Positions 7,086-16,041 of a stretch of DNA of 64,000 bases are shown here, one piece after another. The position numbers and the translations under genes are program-made. How positions within the stretch are numbered: the first letter of the stretch is position 1; each line of letters begins with the position of its first letter. The notes beneath the pieces were generated by a model. The model was not told the origin of the DNA. It did not search any database and saw only the letters and a program-made list of their open reading frames with translations. Source of the stretch: DLAJ01 sp964655525 (GTDB lineage Bacteria; Bacillota; Clostridia; Lachnospirales; Lachnospiraceae); the NCBI GenBank assembly GCA_964655525.1, contig CAZZNE010000002.1:186001-250000 (forward strand). Reading direction: 5' to 3'.

Positions 7086-7991
7086 TTATTCATTGTATTC
7101 CATGAGGCTGTACTCCGACTCCTCTTCCATTATTTCATCCGTGGTGTTCTCTTCCGGTTCCTCATCTCTCTCATACTCCGCTTCCATACTCTGAATATAG
7201 GCTGCAGCAGCATCCGGATCCGCCTTATTTACATCAATTGGAAGCCGGAACAACGCATTCACACCGTCATATTCTTCATTTCTTGTGATCACTCCGGTGA
7301 CAGGGTCCATATGATAAGCGCTGTTTTCGACAAAAGCTCCGTCATTCACGGAAAGATACAGTCCCCGATCCGCAAAAATCTCCACATTATCACATTCCGT
7401 GATGCGGTACTGAATGCCATCCACAATGTATTCCGTATATCCTCCCCCCATCGTTATGACATTGTACTTCCAAGGACTCAAACCTCCAATTAGCGGAGAA
7501 ACACAAAACAGATCCTCCCCATACGCTTCGTCAGATACCATCGGTCGAGGTGTTCCGTCAGCATTCTCGATCGCAGTCACAACATAGCTGCGATTATCTT
7601 CGATATTTCCCTGATAGTCCTCCCCTATATAATGACTTAAATTTTTGCCGGAAACGATTCCGAGCAGGGTAATCCGGTATTCACCATATTCCTGCGTTTC
7701 GTTGATCTCAATCGCATCCTCGCCTTGAAAAGCTGCGGAAAGTCCCTCATCTCGAAACTCTTGAGCTACTTCCGCCGGTGTCAGATATTTCCACGCTGCA
7801 AATACCCCCATGGAACCCAGTATCAATGTGGCGCATGCCACAAATGCCGCCGCAGGTATTCTTTTTTTGTTTTGTTTTCTCATCATTTCTGCCTCCTCCA
7901 ATCTTTGCAGGATTTGCCGATTTAACCGGCAATCCGGTTCTGTATCCGGAGAAAGGGCCTGTTGTAATATTTGATCCATATCACATTTCAT
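7086..7991 (-). CDS. membrane anti-sigma factor (DUF4179-like)
   Basis: 301 residues. Residues 1-45 are cytoplasmic and likely hold the sigma-binding part (MDQILQQALSPDTEPDCRLN). One membrane helix at residues 46-66 (AAAFVACATLILGSMGVFAA) is followed by a large extracytoplasmic domain with an acidic C-terminal tail. The coding start overlaps the end of the ECF sigma gene by 11 bases, and GGAGG lies 8 bases before its ATG, so the two are translationally coupled in the usual sigma/anti-sigma arrangement. It is expected to hold the sigma factor inactive until an envelope signal arrives. No zinc-binding HxxxCxxC motif is visible, so it is not a ZAS-type protein. Confidence 0.8.
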   Translation of the reverse strand: MKCDMDQILQQALSPDTEPDCRLNRQILQRLEEAEMMRKQNKKRIPAAAFVACATLILGSMGVFAAWKYLTPAEVAQEFRDEGLSAAFQGEDAIEINETQEYGEYRITLLGIVSGKNLSHYIGEDYQGNIEDNRSYVVTAIENADGTPRPMVSDEAYGEDLFCVSPLIGGLSPWKYNVITMGGGYTEYIVDGIQYRITECDNVEIFADRGLYLSVNDGAFVENSAYHMDPVTGVITRNEEYDGVNALFRLPIDVNKADPDAAAAYIQSMEAEYERDEEPEENTTDEIMEEESEYSLMEYNE

Positions 7992-8523
7992 CTAATACAA
8001 CCTCCAATTCTTGTTTTAGCATGTTTCGCGCTTTATGCAGTCTGCTCTTTATTGCTCCGTTGGAAAGCTTCATCATATCCGCAATTTCTGCAATCGGGAT
8101 CTGGAGCGTGTAATATAGGTACACCGGAATGCGGTATTTTTCATCCAAGCGCTCTACCGCATCGCGTACTTGCTTTTTCAACTCCTCATTCAGATAGCCT
8201 TCCTCCACCGGGTTTTCCTGACCCGACTGTCTATATCCCGTTTTTTCGGACATCTCTTCCTCCACAAGCTGTTTTGTTCCGGCAATGCGGGCTCGCCATG
8301 CGTACTTACGTTTCCTATTTTTCCAAAGACGCAGCGCAATGGACACAAGGTAGCTTTTCGGATTGTTCTCAAATTCAATCTTCTCACTAAATTCGACGGC
8401 TTTTAAGAACGTATCCTGATAGAGATCCTCCGCCTCCTGACTGTTCTGAGTCATTTGACTGCAAAATGCATAAATATCCTTTCCCCATTCACTTATGCAC
8501 TGTTCCAGTTGTTCCCTGTTCAT
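7981..8523 (-). CDS. ECF-type RNA polymerase sigma factor
   Basis: 180 residues. ATG 8523 chosen because GGAGG is 7 bases upstream. Region 2 (residues 10-75) contains DIYAFCSQMTQNSQEAEDLY and the DTFLKAV helix that binds -10 DNA. Region 4 (residues 120-175) has the helix-turn-helix LDEKYRIPVYLYYTLQIPIA ... MKLSNGAIKSRLHKARNMLK. The two are joined by a short linker without sigma region 3, as in all ECF factors. It is co-transcribed with its membrane anti-sigma gene. ECF regulons usually include their own promoter, but I could not recognise a clear ECF -35 here. Confidence 0.93.
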   Translation of the reverse strand: MNREQLEQCISEWGKDIYAFCSQMTQNSQEAEDLYQDTFLKAVEFSEKIEFENNPKSYLVSIALRLWKNRKRKYAWRARIAGTKQLVEEEMSEKTGYRQSGQENPVEEGYLNEELKKQVRDAVERLDEKYRIPVYLYYTLQIPIAEIADMMKLSNGAIKSRLHKARNMLKQELEVVLDEM

Positions 8524-8565
8524 GATAGAGCCTCCATACTGCATACTTTTGAAACCTAAGTCAAG

Positions 8566-8575
8566 ACGTCTTTTC
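8566..8575. promoter_or_regulatory. Palindrome upstream of the sigma gene
   Basis: AAGACGTCTT, a perfect 10-base palindrome about 45 bases before the sigma ATG, next to a minus-strand TTGACT. Possible operator; nothing further supports it. Confidence 0.25.
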
Positions 8576-8656
8576 TAAGGCTTTTGCCCTTCACTGATAC
8601 ATTGTAATAAGTATTGGTTTGGTTTTCCGGATTGGAGATTTTTTGAAACAGGAAAA

Positions 8657-8687
8657 GAACCTCCAAGTATTCCTAACTTGGAGGTTC
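8657..8687 (-). terminator. Terminator of the second chemoreceptor gene
   Basis: 12-bp perfect stem GAACCTCCAAGT/ACTTGGAGGTTC with a 7-base loop, followed on the minus strand by TTTTCC. It lies 57 bases past the stop codon at 8744. Confidence 0.75.
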
Positions 8688-8743
8688 CAGTCTAACAATT
8701 TTATAAGTATTAACAAATACATGCTCATTATCTCTCTGATGTT

Positions 8744-10207
8744 TCACGAAATAGATTGTTTTAAATCCTGCGCCAGCGCAAATATGCTTTCCAGAATTTC
8801 TTTGGTGCTCTTCATGTTGCTGACTGTTACTTCAAAGGTATTCAAGCCTTCCATAGAAGAAGCCGCAACCTCCTCGCTTGTTGCTGAAAGCTGAGAAATG
8901 TTGTCCGAAATCGTACCGGTTGCTTCCAAGATATCGGCGATGATCTTCTCTGTATTTTCAATATTCTCGGTAAGCTCCGTAACCTCTTCCTTCACTTTTT
9001 CAAATTTTGCTCTTGTATTTTCGATCAGCTCATTCTGTTTCATAACGGAGGCCGCAGAATTTCCGATCATTTCATTCGCATGTTTGGTGTCTTCATTCAA
9101 TTCACCGATAATCTTTGTAATATTATTGGAAGCATCCTTCGTTTGCTCCGATAACTGTCTGATCTCGTCCGCGACGACCGCAAATCCCTTTCCGGCTTCA
9201 CCGGCACGTGCCGCCTCAATAGAAGCATTTAACGCAAGAAGATTGGTTTGACTGGAAATATCCAAAATCGCGCCTACAAAATTCTGCACTTCACTTACCT
9301 TGACCGTCAGCCGCTCAATCACTTCTACCGTTATTTTGCTCGCTTTTTCTACGTTATGTGCCTGCTCTTTCAGATCATCTACGACCTCGGAACCCTCCAC
9401 TACTGTTTTGTTGGTGCTATGCGAGACTTCCATCATCCTCTTTGTACCCGATTCCGCCCTATCCATATTCTTCTGAATATCCGCACACATAGCCGCCTGA
9501 TTTTGAATTGCCTCTGCCGTACTTTCCGTGCTGTCCACAATATTGCTCATAGCCACATTACTGGTTTCAATACTGTCTTTCAGCTGTTCCAGCATCTTCA
9601 TGGCACCTTCAAAATGCTGGGAAATGTTCTCTGCAACAAGAACCATTTTTTGATTGCTCTCGTTCTGCCTATTGACGCCTTCCCTAATGCTGACCATGTT
9701 TTCTTCATTGAATTTAATAAGAAGCATGATCACACGGATTGAGGAAAACGCTGCAAGCACCAGAATGATCAAAGCAACCACAAAAATTTCCAGATTTTCA
9801 TTCTCATTATTTACCACAGCCAAAACAAGCCGGACTATTGTTACTGCGATCGTAACCGCATTTCCGCCGATCACAAGCCTTAGATTCAAATAGACGATGG
9901 ACGCAAATATGACCGGAATGGAATAAGACCACGTACTTGCGGTCGTTCCACATAAGCCTACGATCGCATAGACGACTGCCACACTGGACATCATAATGAC
10001 GCCGCATTTCTTTGTTTTTTTAGCCGCGATATAAAAGACAATGGAAACGATCAAACCACCCACTGCTGAAAAAAATTGTACCCAAGTTCTCCAAGTTGCT
10101 ATATTGGACATTGTAGACAACAGCATAGAAACCGCAATATATCCGAGTATGATCACAACAACCGGAAATACGGTACCGTTCGCTCTTTTATACTGTTCCT
10201 CTGTCAT
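8744..10207 (-). CDS. methyl-accepting chemotaxis protein, multi-TM type
   Basis: 487 residues. The N-terminal 175 residues hold about six membrane helices with short loops (for example VVVIILGYIAVSMLLSTMSN, AVTIAVTIVRLVLAVV), so there is no large extracellular sensor. There is no HAMP domain. The cytoplasmic part has the conserved signalling tip (SSQTNLLALNASIEAARAGE, then GKGFAVVADEIRQL). Receptors of this layout probably sense through the membrane or inside the cell; the ligand is unknown. GAGGAGGGGAAGG precedes the ATG. Promoter at 10252-10280; terminator at 8657-8687. Confidence 0.92.
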   Translation of the reverse strand: MTEEQYKRANGTVFPVVVIILGYIAVSMLLSTMSNIATWRTWVQFFSAVGGLIVSIVFYIAAKKTKKCGVIMMSSVAVVYAIVGLCGTTASTWSYSIPVIFASIVYLNLRLVIGGNAVTIAVTIVRLVLAVVNNENENLEIFVVALIILVLAAFSSIRVIMLLIKFNEENMVSIREGVNRQNESNQKMVLVAENISQHFEGAMKMLEQLKDSIETSNVAMSNIVDSTESTAEAIQNQAAMCADIQKNMDRAESGTKRMMEVSHSTNKTVVEGSEVVDDLKEQAHNVEKASKITVEVIERLTVKVSEVQNFVGAILDISSQTNLLALNASIEAARAGEAGKGFAVVADEIRQLSEQTKDASNNITKIIGELNEDTKHANEMIGNSAASVMKQNELIENTRAKFEKVKEEVTELTENIENTEKIIADILEATGTISDNISQLSATSEEVAASSMEGLNTFEVTVSNMKSTKEILESIFALAQDLKQSIS

Positions 10208-10251
10208 AGCCTTCCCCTCCTCATTAAAAGAAAAATCCCCATTGTATTTTC

Positions 10252-10280
10252 ATTATAACACTCGATGCATGTCCCGTAAA
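10252..10280 (-). promoter_or_regulatory. SigmaA-like promoter of the chemoreceptor gene
   Basis: Minus strand TTTACG (10275-10280), 17 bases, TATAAT (10252-10257), about 45 bases before the ATG at 10207. Confidence 0.5.
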
Positions 10281-10296
10281 TGGCAATCTATATGCC

Positions 10297-11226
10297 TCAT
10301 TCTTCCGTATCTTCTGTATGATCCGCCTCCTCTTTTTTCTCATATCCCGTCGTGCGCATGCTCGCCCTGCTATAGATTCCTTTGGAGGATGGCGCGGCGG
10401 AACGGTTGAATATGGTGCGGTCAGACGGTTCGGAACTGCTTTCGTAGCCATCCGCACGAAGCTGCTTTACCGCCATACTCATATAGATGAACCCAATCGC
10501 CAGTCCGACAAAGAGCCCCATCGGAAGCTCCAACCGAAACATCCGCAGGACAGCTGCAATAAGCTCATACAGCACTTTAGAGAATACGCCGAGCTTAAAG
10601 AGATCAAGGAAGCTAAACCGCATGTTCCAAAAGCCTTTCATCGACCAGCCGAGCAGCATGAGCAGCAATGCGCCCAAAAAGTACCAAAATAAACATAAAG
10701 CATAATTCATCAGGCCGGACACGACCATCATCAGATAGATGCTCGGAATAAAATCGCGCAGCCCCTCTCTGTCAAGCTCCTTAACCGTCAGATCCGCATA
10801 TCGATATGTCGTCTCCTGCCCCGATGTATAAAAAATCATGTTTGTTTTTGAAAACAGATACACACTTGCATACGTATCCGTATACTCGGCAAGCTGCTCT
10901 CCGGTAAATTCCTCAAAATTGCTGTTTGCGATCACAAGCGTATATCCGTCGTCATATTCAACCGGCTCGGACAGCGTTAAAACATCATCCTTCAGCGTAA
11001 ATTCTGGAACATATTCATCAATGATGTCCGCATAACTCACACCGAATACCTGAGAAATGATAAACGGCAGATAATAGCTCACAAATGTCGTGATGAGTGA
11101 AAAGATCAATACAAACGCAATGACCCTCCCTATGGACAGATGCAGAAAGCGCTCATATTTTTTGGGCTGTGCGACCGCGGTCGCGATCTGTCTGAAAAAA
11201 CCAAACTTCTTTGCCTGTTGTTCCAT
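10297..11226 (-). CDS. DUF1189 family membrane protein
   Basis: 309 residues from ATG 11226 (an ATG four codons upstream at 11238 is also possible; neither has an ideal Shine-Dalgarno). The opening FGFFRQIATAVAQPKKYERF matches the amphipathic N-terminus typical of DUF1189. Membrane helices lie near residues 32-55, 160-190, 200-225 and 232-250. Between the first two is an extracytoplasmic domain of about 110 residues (VSYADIIDEYVPEFTLKDDV). The C-terminal 60 residues are polar and Ser/Glu rich. Function unknown. It stands alone between the chemoreceptor and recG. Confidence 0.7.
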   Translation of the reverse strand: MEQQAKKFGFFRQIATAVAQPKKYERFLHLSIGRVIAFVLIFSLITTFVSYYLPFIISQVFGVSYADIIDEYVPEFTLKDDVLTLSEPVEYDDGYTLVIANSNFEEFTGEQLAEYTDTYASVYLFSKTNMIFYTSGQETTYRYADLTVKELDREGLRDFIPSIYLMMVVSGLMNYALCLFWYFLGALLLMLLGWSMKGFWNMRFSFLDLFKLGVFSKVLYELIAAVLRMFRLELPMGLFVGLAIGFIYMSMAVKQLRADGYESSSEPSDRTIFNRSAAPSSKGIYSRASMRTTGYEKKEEADHTEDTEE

Positions 11227-11305
11227 AAAGATAACCATGCCTTTCTCTCAACCTGCAAACTTGATTACGTATGAAATACGCTATGCCGCAGGCACAAATT
11301 TGCCA

Positions 11306-11330
11306 ATTGAAAAATCTTTGATTTTTCAAT
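11306..11330. repeat. Hairpin after recG
   Basis: 11-bp perfect stem ATTGAAAAATC/GATTTTTCAAT with a TTT loop, 18 bases past the recG stop. AT-rich and without a clear T tail; a member of the stop-proximal hairpin group. Confidence 0.6.
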
Positions 11331-11347
11331 CTAATCCCCCTGATTGC

Positions 11348-13393
11348 TTAAATCGTTCTGTAATCCGGCATATTTGCGTCATGCGCCAGAATATCCTTCA
11401 TGATCGGTGTCAGCAATTCTTCTTTTTCCAGAACCGCATCCGCACACTCCGCCGCCTGTTTCAGGAGCATGCTGTCCTGATAAATATCTCCGAGCCGGAA
11501 AGATAAAATACCACTCTGACGAATACCGAACAGATCGCCCGGACCACGCAGGCGCATGTCCTCGTTTGCAATATGAAATCCATCGTTGGAATGCACGAGA
11601 ATATCAAGCCGCTCTTCTGTCTCTTTCGCGCTGCTGTCCGTCATAAAAATACAATAGGACTGATGGCTGCCGCGCCCGACGCGCCCGCGAAGCTGATGCA
11701 GACCGGCGAGCCCGAAGCGTTCCGCATTCTCGATCAGTATGACGGTGGCATTCGGCACGTCAATCCCGACCTCTACGACCGTGGTAGAAACAAGAATATC
11801 TATGTCATGCGCTGCAAACGCATCCATGATGCGGTTCTTCTCCGCATTTTTCATTTTACCGTGTAAAAAAGAAATACGGATATTTTCCGGAAATGCCTCG
11901 CGCAGCTTATCCGTGTAGGCAACGACATTTTCCAGCTCCTCAGAAACGCCCTCCTCCACCATCGGACAGATGACATAGGCCTGCCGCCCCTCTTGAAGCT
12001 GCTTTAAGATAAAATGATACGCACTCTCCCGCTTGTCCCTATGCAGCACACAATTTTTGATCGGAATCCGGTTTTTGGGATATTCGTCGATCGTAGAAAT
12101 ACTTAAATCCCCAAACAGGATCATTGCGAGTGTCCGCGGAATCGGCGTAGCGCTCATCACTAAAATATGGGGCATCGCCCCTTTTTCCGCAAGTGCCTCC
12201 CGCTGACGCACGCCAAAACGATGCTGCTCATCCGTGATGACCAATGCGAGACTGTGATACCGCGCTTTTTCCTGTATCAGCGCATGGGTTCCGATGATGA
12301 CATTCGCCGTCCCATCCTCCATTGCGGCATATGCCTCGCGCTTCTCTTTTGCAGTCAGAGAGCCGGTTAAAAGAACAGGAACAAACGGCAGGTCATACCG
12401 TTTCGTCATCTCCTTCACTGCTGCATAATGCTGTCTTGCAAGCACCTCTGTCGGCGCCATCATCGCGCCCTGTAAACCGTTTGCCACGGTCATTAAAAGG
12501 GCAAGCACGGCAAGGATCGTCTTTCCGCTTCCAACGTCTCCCTGAACAAGGCGGTTCATGATCACATCCGCCTGTAAGTCGGCTTCGATCTGTCCCCATA
12601 CCCGAAGCTGCGCATCAGTCAATCGGTACGGAAGACTTTCTATGAGCCGCTTCGTCTGCGCCACTTCCAAAAGCGGATATGCGTTCGGAATCTGCTTGTT
12701 TGTTGTTTTTTCGGCTTTCATCTGCACAAGAAAATATAGAAATTCCTGAAAGACAAGCCGCCGTCTTGCCTCTACATACAGATCCGGTGTGGACGGAAAA
12801 TGAATCCGCTCCAGCGCCGCACGGTATTCCATCAGATCATATCGTTTACGGATCTCATAGGGCATGACGTCCGAAAGGTCAGAAACGGCATCCAGGGCCT
12901 TCCTGATGCCGCCAAGAATCGTTTTGGTCGTGATTCCCTTTACAGTATGATAACGCGGCTGAAGCGTTCCTGCAAGAGAAAGATAATCCTCCGGTTTGAA
13001 CAGCGTCGGCTGCTCCATCGTTTTTTTATTTCCTTTGCTGACGACCCTGCCGTAGCATACAAAGCGTTTTCCGGCGGAAACAGAATTGCGCAGATAGGGC
13101 ATGTTAAAGATCGTCATCGGCATCACGCCTGTCTCATCGCTTATCGAGAACATAAGAATCGAAAGACTTCGCACCCTGCGCATACTAACGGAACCTGTTA
13201 CGATTCCGCTGACCGCCTGTTTTTCATCGGCGGCCGCATCCTGAATGGATAGTATCTGCGGATATGCCTCATAGCGCATCGGATAATAGGTAAGCATATC
13301 ATAAACAGTTTCTATGTTCAGTTTTTCAAGCAATTGCGCATATTTTTGCCCAATCCCCTTAATCTCGGTCACAGGGCTCGTCAAACTTATCAT
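11348..13393 (-). CDS. recG: ATP-dependent DNA helicase RecG
   Basis: 681 residues, full length. RecG is a superfamily 2 helicase that reverses stalled replication forks and moves Holliday junctions. The N-terminal wedge/OB domain covers about residues 1-230. Helicase motif I is GDVGSGKT (around residue 285), followed by motif Ia APTEVLARQH, the DEQH motif II typical of RecG (ITDEQHRFGVRQRE), motif III MSATPIPRT, and motifs V/VI LVSTTVVEVGIDVPNA and HQLRGRVGRG. AGGGGAAC precedes the ATG. It is downstream of the DhaL-domain gene with a terminator hairpin (13421-13447) between them. Confidence 0.97.
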   Translation of the reverse strand: MISLTSPVTEIKGIGQKYAQLLEKLNIETVYDMLTYYPMRYEAYPQILSIQDAAADEKQAVSGIVTGSVSMRRVRSLSILMFSISDETGVMPMTIFNMPYLRNSVSAGKRFVCYGRVVSKGNKKTMEQPTLFKPEDYLSLAGTLQPRYHTVKGITTKTILGGIRKALDAVSDLSDVMPYEIRKRYDLMEYRAALERIHFPSTPDLYVEARRRLVFQEFLYFLVQMKAEKTTNKQIPNAYPLLEVAQTKRLIESLPYRLTDAQLRVWGQIEADLQADVIMNRLVQGDVGSGKTILAVLALLMTVANGLQGAMMAPTEVLARQHYAAVKEMTKRYDLPFVPVLLTGSLTAKEKREAYAAMEDGTANVIIGTHALIQEKARYHSLALVITDEQHRFGVRQREALAEKGAMPHILVMSATPIPRTLAMILFGDLSISTIDEYPKNRIPIKNCVLHRDKRESAYHFILKQLQEGRQAYVICPMVEEGVSEELENVVAYTDKLREAFPENIRISFLHGKMKNAEKNRIMDAFAAHDIDILVSTTVVEVGIDVPNATVILIENAERFGLAGLHQLRGRVGRGSHQSYCIFMTDSSAKETEERLDILVHSNDGFHIANEDMRLRGPGDLFGIRQSGILSFRLGDIYQDSMLLKQAAECADAVLEKEELLTPIMKDILAHDANMPDYRTI

Positions 13394-13420
13394 ATGTCCG
13401 TTCCCCTTGCTTATTTCAAA

Positions 13421-13447
13421 AATGGGGCTGTTCGGGACAGCCCCATT
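13421..13447 (-). terminator. Terminator between the yloV-like gene and recG
   Basis: AATGGGGCTGT/ACAGCCCCATT stem with a short loop, followed on the minus strand by TTTGAAAT. It could reduce read-through into recG. Confidence 0.65.
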
Positions 13448-13484
13448 CCGTATCCTGATACATCAGGAGATTTCTTTAATCATG

Positions 13485-13540
13485 GAAGAATTCCCATCGG
13501 GAATTCTTCGAAAGATTTGCACTCCACACAAATCTTTTTT
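13485..13540. repeat. Paired hairpins abutting the 13539 stop codon
   Basis: GAAGAATTCCC/GGGAATTCTTC (13485-13509) and AAAGATTTG/CAAATCTTT (13511-13537). The TAA of the DhaL-domain gene starts inside the A/T tract of the second hairpin. Confidence 0.7.
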
Positions 13541-15245
13541 ATTCCGCGGAAATGATATAGTAATACACAGGCTGACCACCGTACTGAAGCTCCACATCGC
13601 AGGAAGAATAGTGTTCCTCGACCGCTGTGCAGAGCGCTTCTGCATCTTCTTCCGGAACATCCGCGCCGTAATAAATGCTGATCAGCTCCACATCGTCATC
13701 CATCATGGCGTCGATCATCTCACATGCCGTTTGGAACAGATCCTTGGACACGGCTAGCAGACCGTTATCGCCAATTCCCATAAAGTCATCTTTATGGATC
13801 TCTTTTCCGTCTAAAGAGGTATCACGGATCGCATAGGTCACTTCTCCGGTCTTGACCGTCTCGATCTCCTGTTTCATGACCTCTAAGTTTTCCTCAGGCG
13901 ATACATCCGCGGTATAATTGATGACAGAGGTGATTCCCTGCGGGATCGTCTTTGTCGGAACAACAAAAATCTTTTTGTCCTCTGTTAAGTCCGCTGCCTG
14001 ATTCGCCGCCATAATGATATTCTTATTATTCGGAAGGATAAAAATGTTCTCCGCGTTCACTTTTGCGATCGCATCCAGCATATCTTCCGTGCTGGGATTC
14101 ATCGTCTGTCCGCCCGAGATTACGAAATCAACGCCAAGTCCCTGAAAGATTTCCGCCATGCCGTCACCCGCGGCAACAGCGATAAATCCGACCTCCTTCG
14201 GCGGCTCTGCTGCGGCCTGCTCCTCAGGCTGCTCCTGCGGTATTTCCTGCATTTGTCCCTTTTCACTCATCTTAAAGAGCTTTTCCTGATGCTCCATGCG
14301 CATATTGTCGATCTTCATATTGGAAAGCTGACCATACTTCAATGCGCGCTGAATGGCAAGACCCGGATCGTTGGTGTGCACATGCACTTTGACGACTTCA
14401 TCATCCGCCACAAGTACAATGGAATCACCGATGGACTCTAAGAATTCCTTAAAGTCAATCTCATGCTTGATATTGAAAGTCTTGCTTAAAAGAATAATAA
14501 ATTCCGTGCAGTAGCCATATTTGATTTCCATATCCGCCTGCACCTGAAGATTCGGAGAAAGTGTCCCAACTCCTGCAGAAGCACTTCGTATCGGCGCATC
14601 ATGAATCGTCAGATCCAATTCTTTTCCGCAATAAGCGTCATAAATTCCCACCATGACCTGCATTAATCCTTGACCGCCAGAGTCAACCACGCCGGCCTGC
14701 TTTAATACCGGAAGCATTTCAGGTGTACGCTCGAGGACATCATTACCGTATGTAATGCACTCCTCGATAAACGTGCCAAGATCGGTCACACCCTCGTCAC
14801 AGAGTTCTCCCGCTCTTACGGCGATCCCCTTTGCAACTGTGAGGATCGTTCCCTCCTTCGGCTTCATAACAGCCTTATATGCCGTTTCCACAGCCTTATC
14901 CATCGCCTCTACAAGCACAGGAATGGTAAGCTCGTCAAAATCAGCCGCAACCTTTGTAAAGCCGCGGAGCAGCTGGGATAAAATCACACCGGAGTTTCCT
15001 CTCGCACCGCGCAGGGAACCCGAGGAAATTGCCTTGCAGATCGCCTTCATATCTGCACTGTCTCCGAGCGCAGTTACCTCCTTTGCCGCAGACATGATCG
15101 TCAGCGTCATGTTGGTTCCGGTATCTCCGTCCGGTACAGGGAATACGTTCAGCTCATTGATCCATTCTTTTTTACTTTCCAGATTTTTAGCTCCGGCTAA
15201 GAACATCTTTGTCAACATCTTAGCATCCACAGAATTTGAAGCCAC
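13539..15245 (-). CDS. DhaL-domain protein, FakA/YloV-like
   Basis: 568 residues. GTG 15245 chosen because AAGGAGG lies 8 bases upstream; a TTG at 15266 would be the only earlier start. The N-terminal DhaL kinase domain (residues 8-200) has the nucleotide site NVFPVPDGDTGTNM and GARGNSGVILSQLLRGF. A middle and C-terminal region (residues 300-565) resembles the FakA C-terminal domain and ends in YGGQPVYYYIISAE. FakA kinases phosphorylate fatty acids carried by FakB (DegV) partners. No fakB is in the window, so fatty-acid kinase activity is by family inference. It follows asp23, the usual YloU-YloV pair. A Glu/Pro-rich linker sits near residues 335-350. Confidence 0.88.
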   Translation of the reverse strand: MASNSVDAKMLTKMFLAGAKNLESKKEWINELNVFPVPDGDTGTNMTLTIMSAAKEVTALGDSADMKAICKAISSGSLRGARGNSGVILSQLLRGFTKVAADFDELTIPVLVEAMDKAVETAYKAVMKPKEGTILTVAKGIAVRAGELCDEGVTDLGTFIEECITYGNDVLERTPEMLPVLKQAGVVDSGGQGLMQVMVGIYDAYCGKELDLTIHDAPIRSASAGVGTLSPNLQVQADMEIKYGYCTEFIILLSKTFNIKHEIDFKEFLESIGDSIVLVADDEVVKVHVHTNDPGLAIQRALKYGQLSNMKIDNMRMEHQEKLFKMSEKGQMQEIPQEQPEEQAAAEPPKEVGFIAVAAGDGMAEIFQGLGVDFVISGGQTMNPSTEDMLDAIAKVNAENIFILPNNKNIIMAANQAADLTEDKKIFVVPTKTIPQGITSVINYTADVSPEENLEVMKQEIETVKTGEVTYAIRDTSLDGKEIHKDDFMGIGDNGLLAVSKDLFQTACEMIDAMMDDDVELISIYYGADVPEEDAEALCTAVEEHYSSCDVELQYGGQPVYYYIISAE

Positions 15246-15258
15246 GACTCTATCCTCC

Positions 15259-15615
15259 TTAATCAATCACACGGACACCCTCGACAAAGATGTTGATCTC
15301 CTCAACCTCCAGTCCGGTAAATTGTTCCAGTTTGTATTTTACATTATCGATCAGATTGTCGGATACAGCAAGAATGCTGACGCCGTACGCAACGACTACA
15401 TGAAAATCAAGATAAAGCTTATTATGGTTGACCGTAACCTGAATACCGTGTGTGATCGTCTCTCTGCGAAGCAGCTTCACAAGCCCGTCCTTCACATTGA
15501 CGGACGCCATGCCGACGATACCGAAGCACTCAACAGCAACGCTGCCCGCATATTGGGCAATGACTTCCGCGTCGATCACAATGTTGCCAAGATGTGTGTT
15601 CATCGTACCCTTCAT
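15259..15615 (-). CDS. Asp23/Gls24 family envelope stress protein (YloU-like)
   Basis: 118 residues, the usual size of the short YloU type. Typical Asp23 features include an opening GNIVIDAEVIAQYAGSVAVE, then FGIVGMA, and a C-terminal FVEGVRVID. The family is cytoplasmic and linked to envelope homeostasis; the biochemical role is not settled. GGAGG lies 6 bases before the ATG. First gene of the operon with the DhaL protein 13 bases downstream. Promoter candidate at 15654-15681. Confidence 0.9.
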   Translation of the reverse strand: MKGTMNTHLGNIVIDAEVIAQYAGSVAVECFGIVGMASVNVKDGLVKLLRRETITHGIQVTVNHNKLYLDFHVVVAYGVSILAVSDNLIDNVKYKLEQFTGLEVEEINIFVEGVRVID

Positions 15616-15653
15616 AGTAACCCTCCATTCCTGTTCAACCTGTATCTATGTAT

Positions 15654-15681
15654 ATTATACACATGAATAAGGAAAAGTAAA
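15654..15681 (-). promoter_or_regulatory. SigmaA promoter of the asp23 operon
   Basis: Minus strand TTTACT (15676-15681), 16 bases, TATAAT (15654-15659), about 40 bases before the ATG. Confidence 0.55.
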
Positions 15682-15692
15682 ATTATTTTACG

Positions 15693-15724
15693 AAAAAAAA
15701 GAGTCTCGCAAAGCGAAACTCTTT
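15693..15724 (-). terminator. Terminator of rpmB
   Basis: Stem AAAGAGTxTCGC/GCGAxACTCTTT with an AAA loop, followed on the minus strand by a run of T residues; 12 bases past the stop codon. Confidence 0.85.
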
Positions 15725-15735
15725 CCTGCCTGCTA

Positions 15736-15921
15736 TTATGCTCTTTCTACTGCACCGGATTTCAGACATCTCGTGCAAACATGCAGTTTCTTTGATGCGC
15801 CGTTTACTTTGCATCTTACGCTCTTCACATTAGAATTCCAGATATGGTTCGATCTTCTATGAGAATGGCTGACTGCATTTCCGAAATGAACACCTTTACC
15901 ACAAACGTCACATTTAGCCAT
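15736..15921 (-). CDS. rpmB: 50S ribosomal protein L28
   Basis: 61 residues. ATG 15921 chosen for GGGAGGTG at 6-7 bases upstream and the standard start MAKCDVCGKGVHFGNAVSHS. Two cysteine pairs, C4xxC7 near the start and CTRC near the end (HVCTRCLKSGAVERA), form the zinc-ribbon of the C+ form of L28. It is a monocistronic unit with its own promoter (15969-15997) and terminator (15693-15724). Confidence 0.96.
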   Translation of the reverse strand: MAKCDVCGKGVHFGNAVSHSHRRSNHIWNSNVKSVRCKVNGASKKLHVCTRCLKSGAVERA

Positions 15922-15968
15922 CTTAACACCTCCCACACGATGTATTTCTAAAAAATCACAACAATGGT

Positions 15969-15997
15969 ATCATAACAGAAACCATTCTATATTTCAA
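15969..15997 (-). promoter_or_regulatory. SigmaA promoter of rpmB
   Basis: Minus strand TTGAAA (15992-15997), 17 bases, TATGAT (15969-15974). Confidence 0.65.
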
Positions 15998-16041
15998 TAG
16001 GAAAATTTCATTTTCTTGGAAAAAATATAGTAACTCCTTTT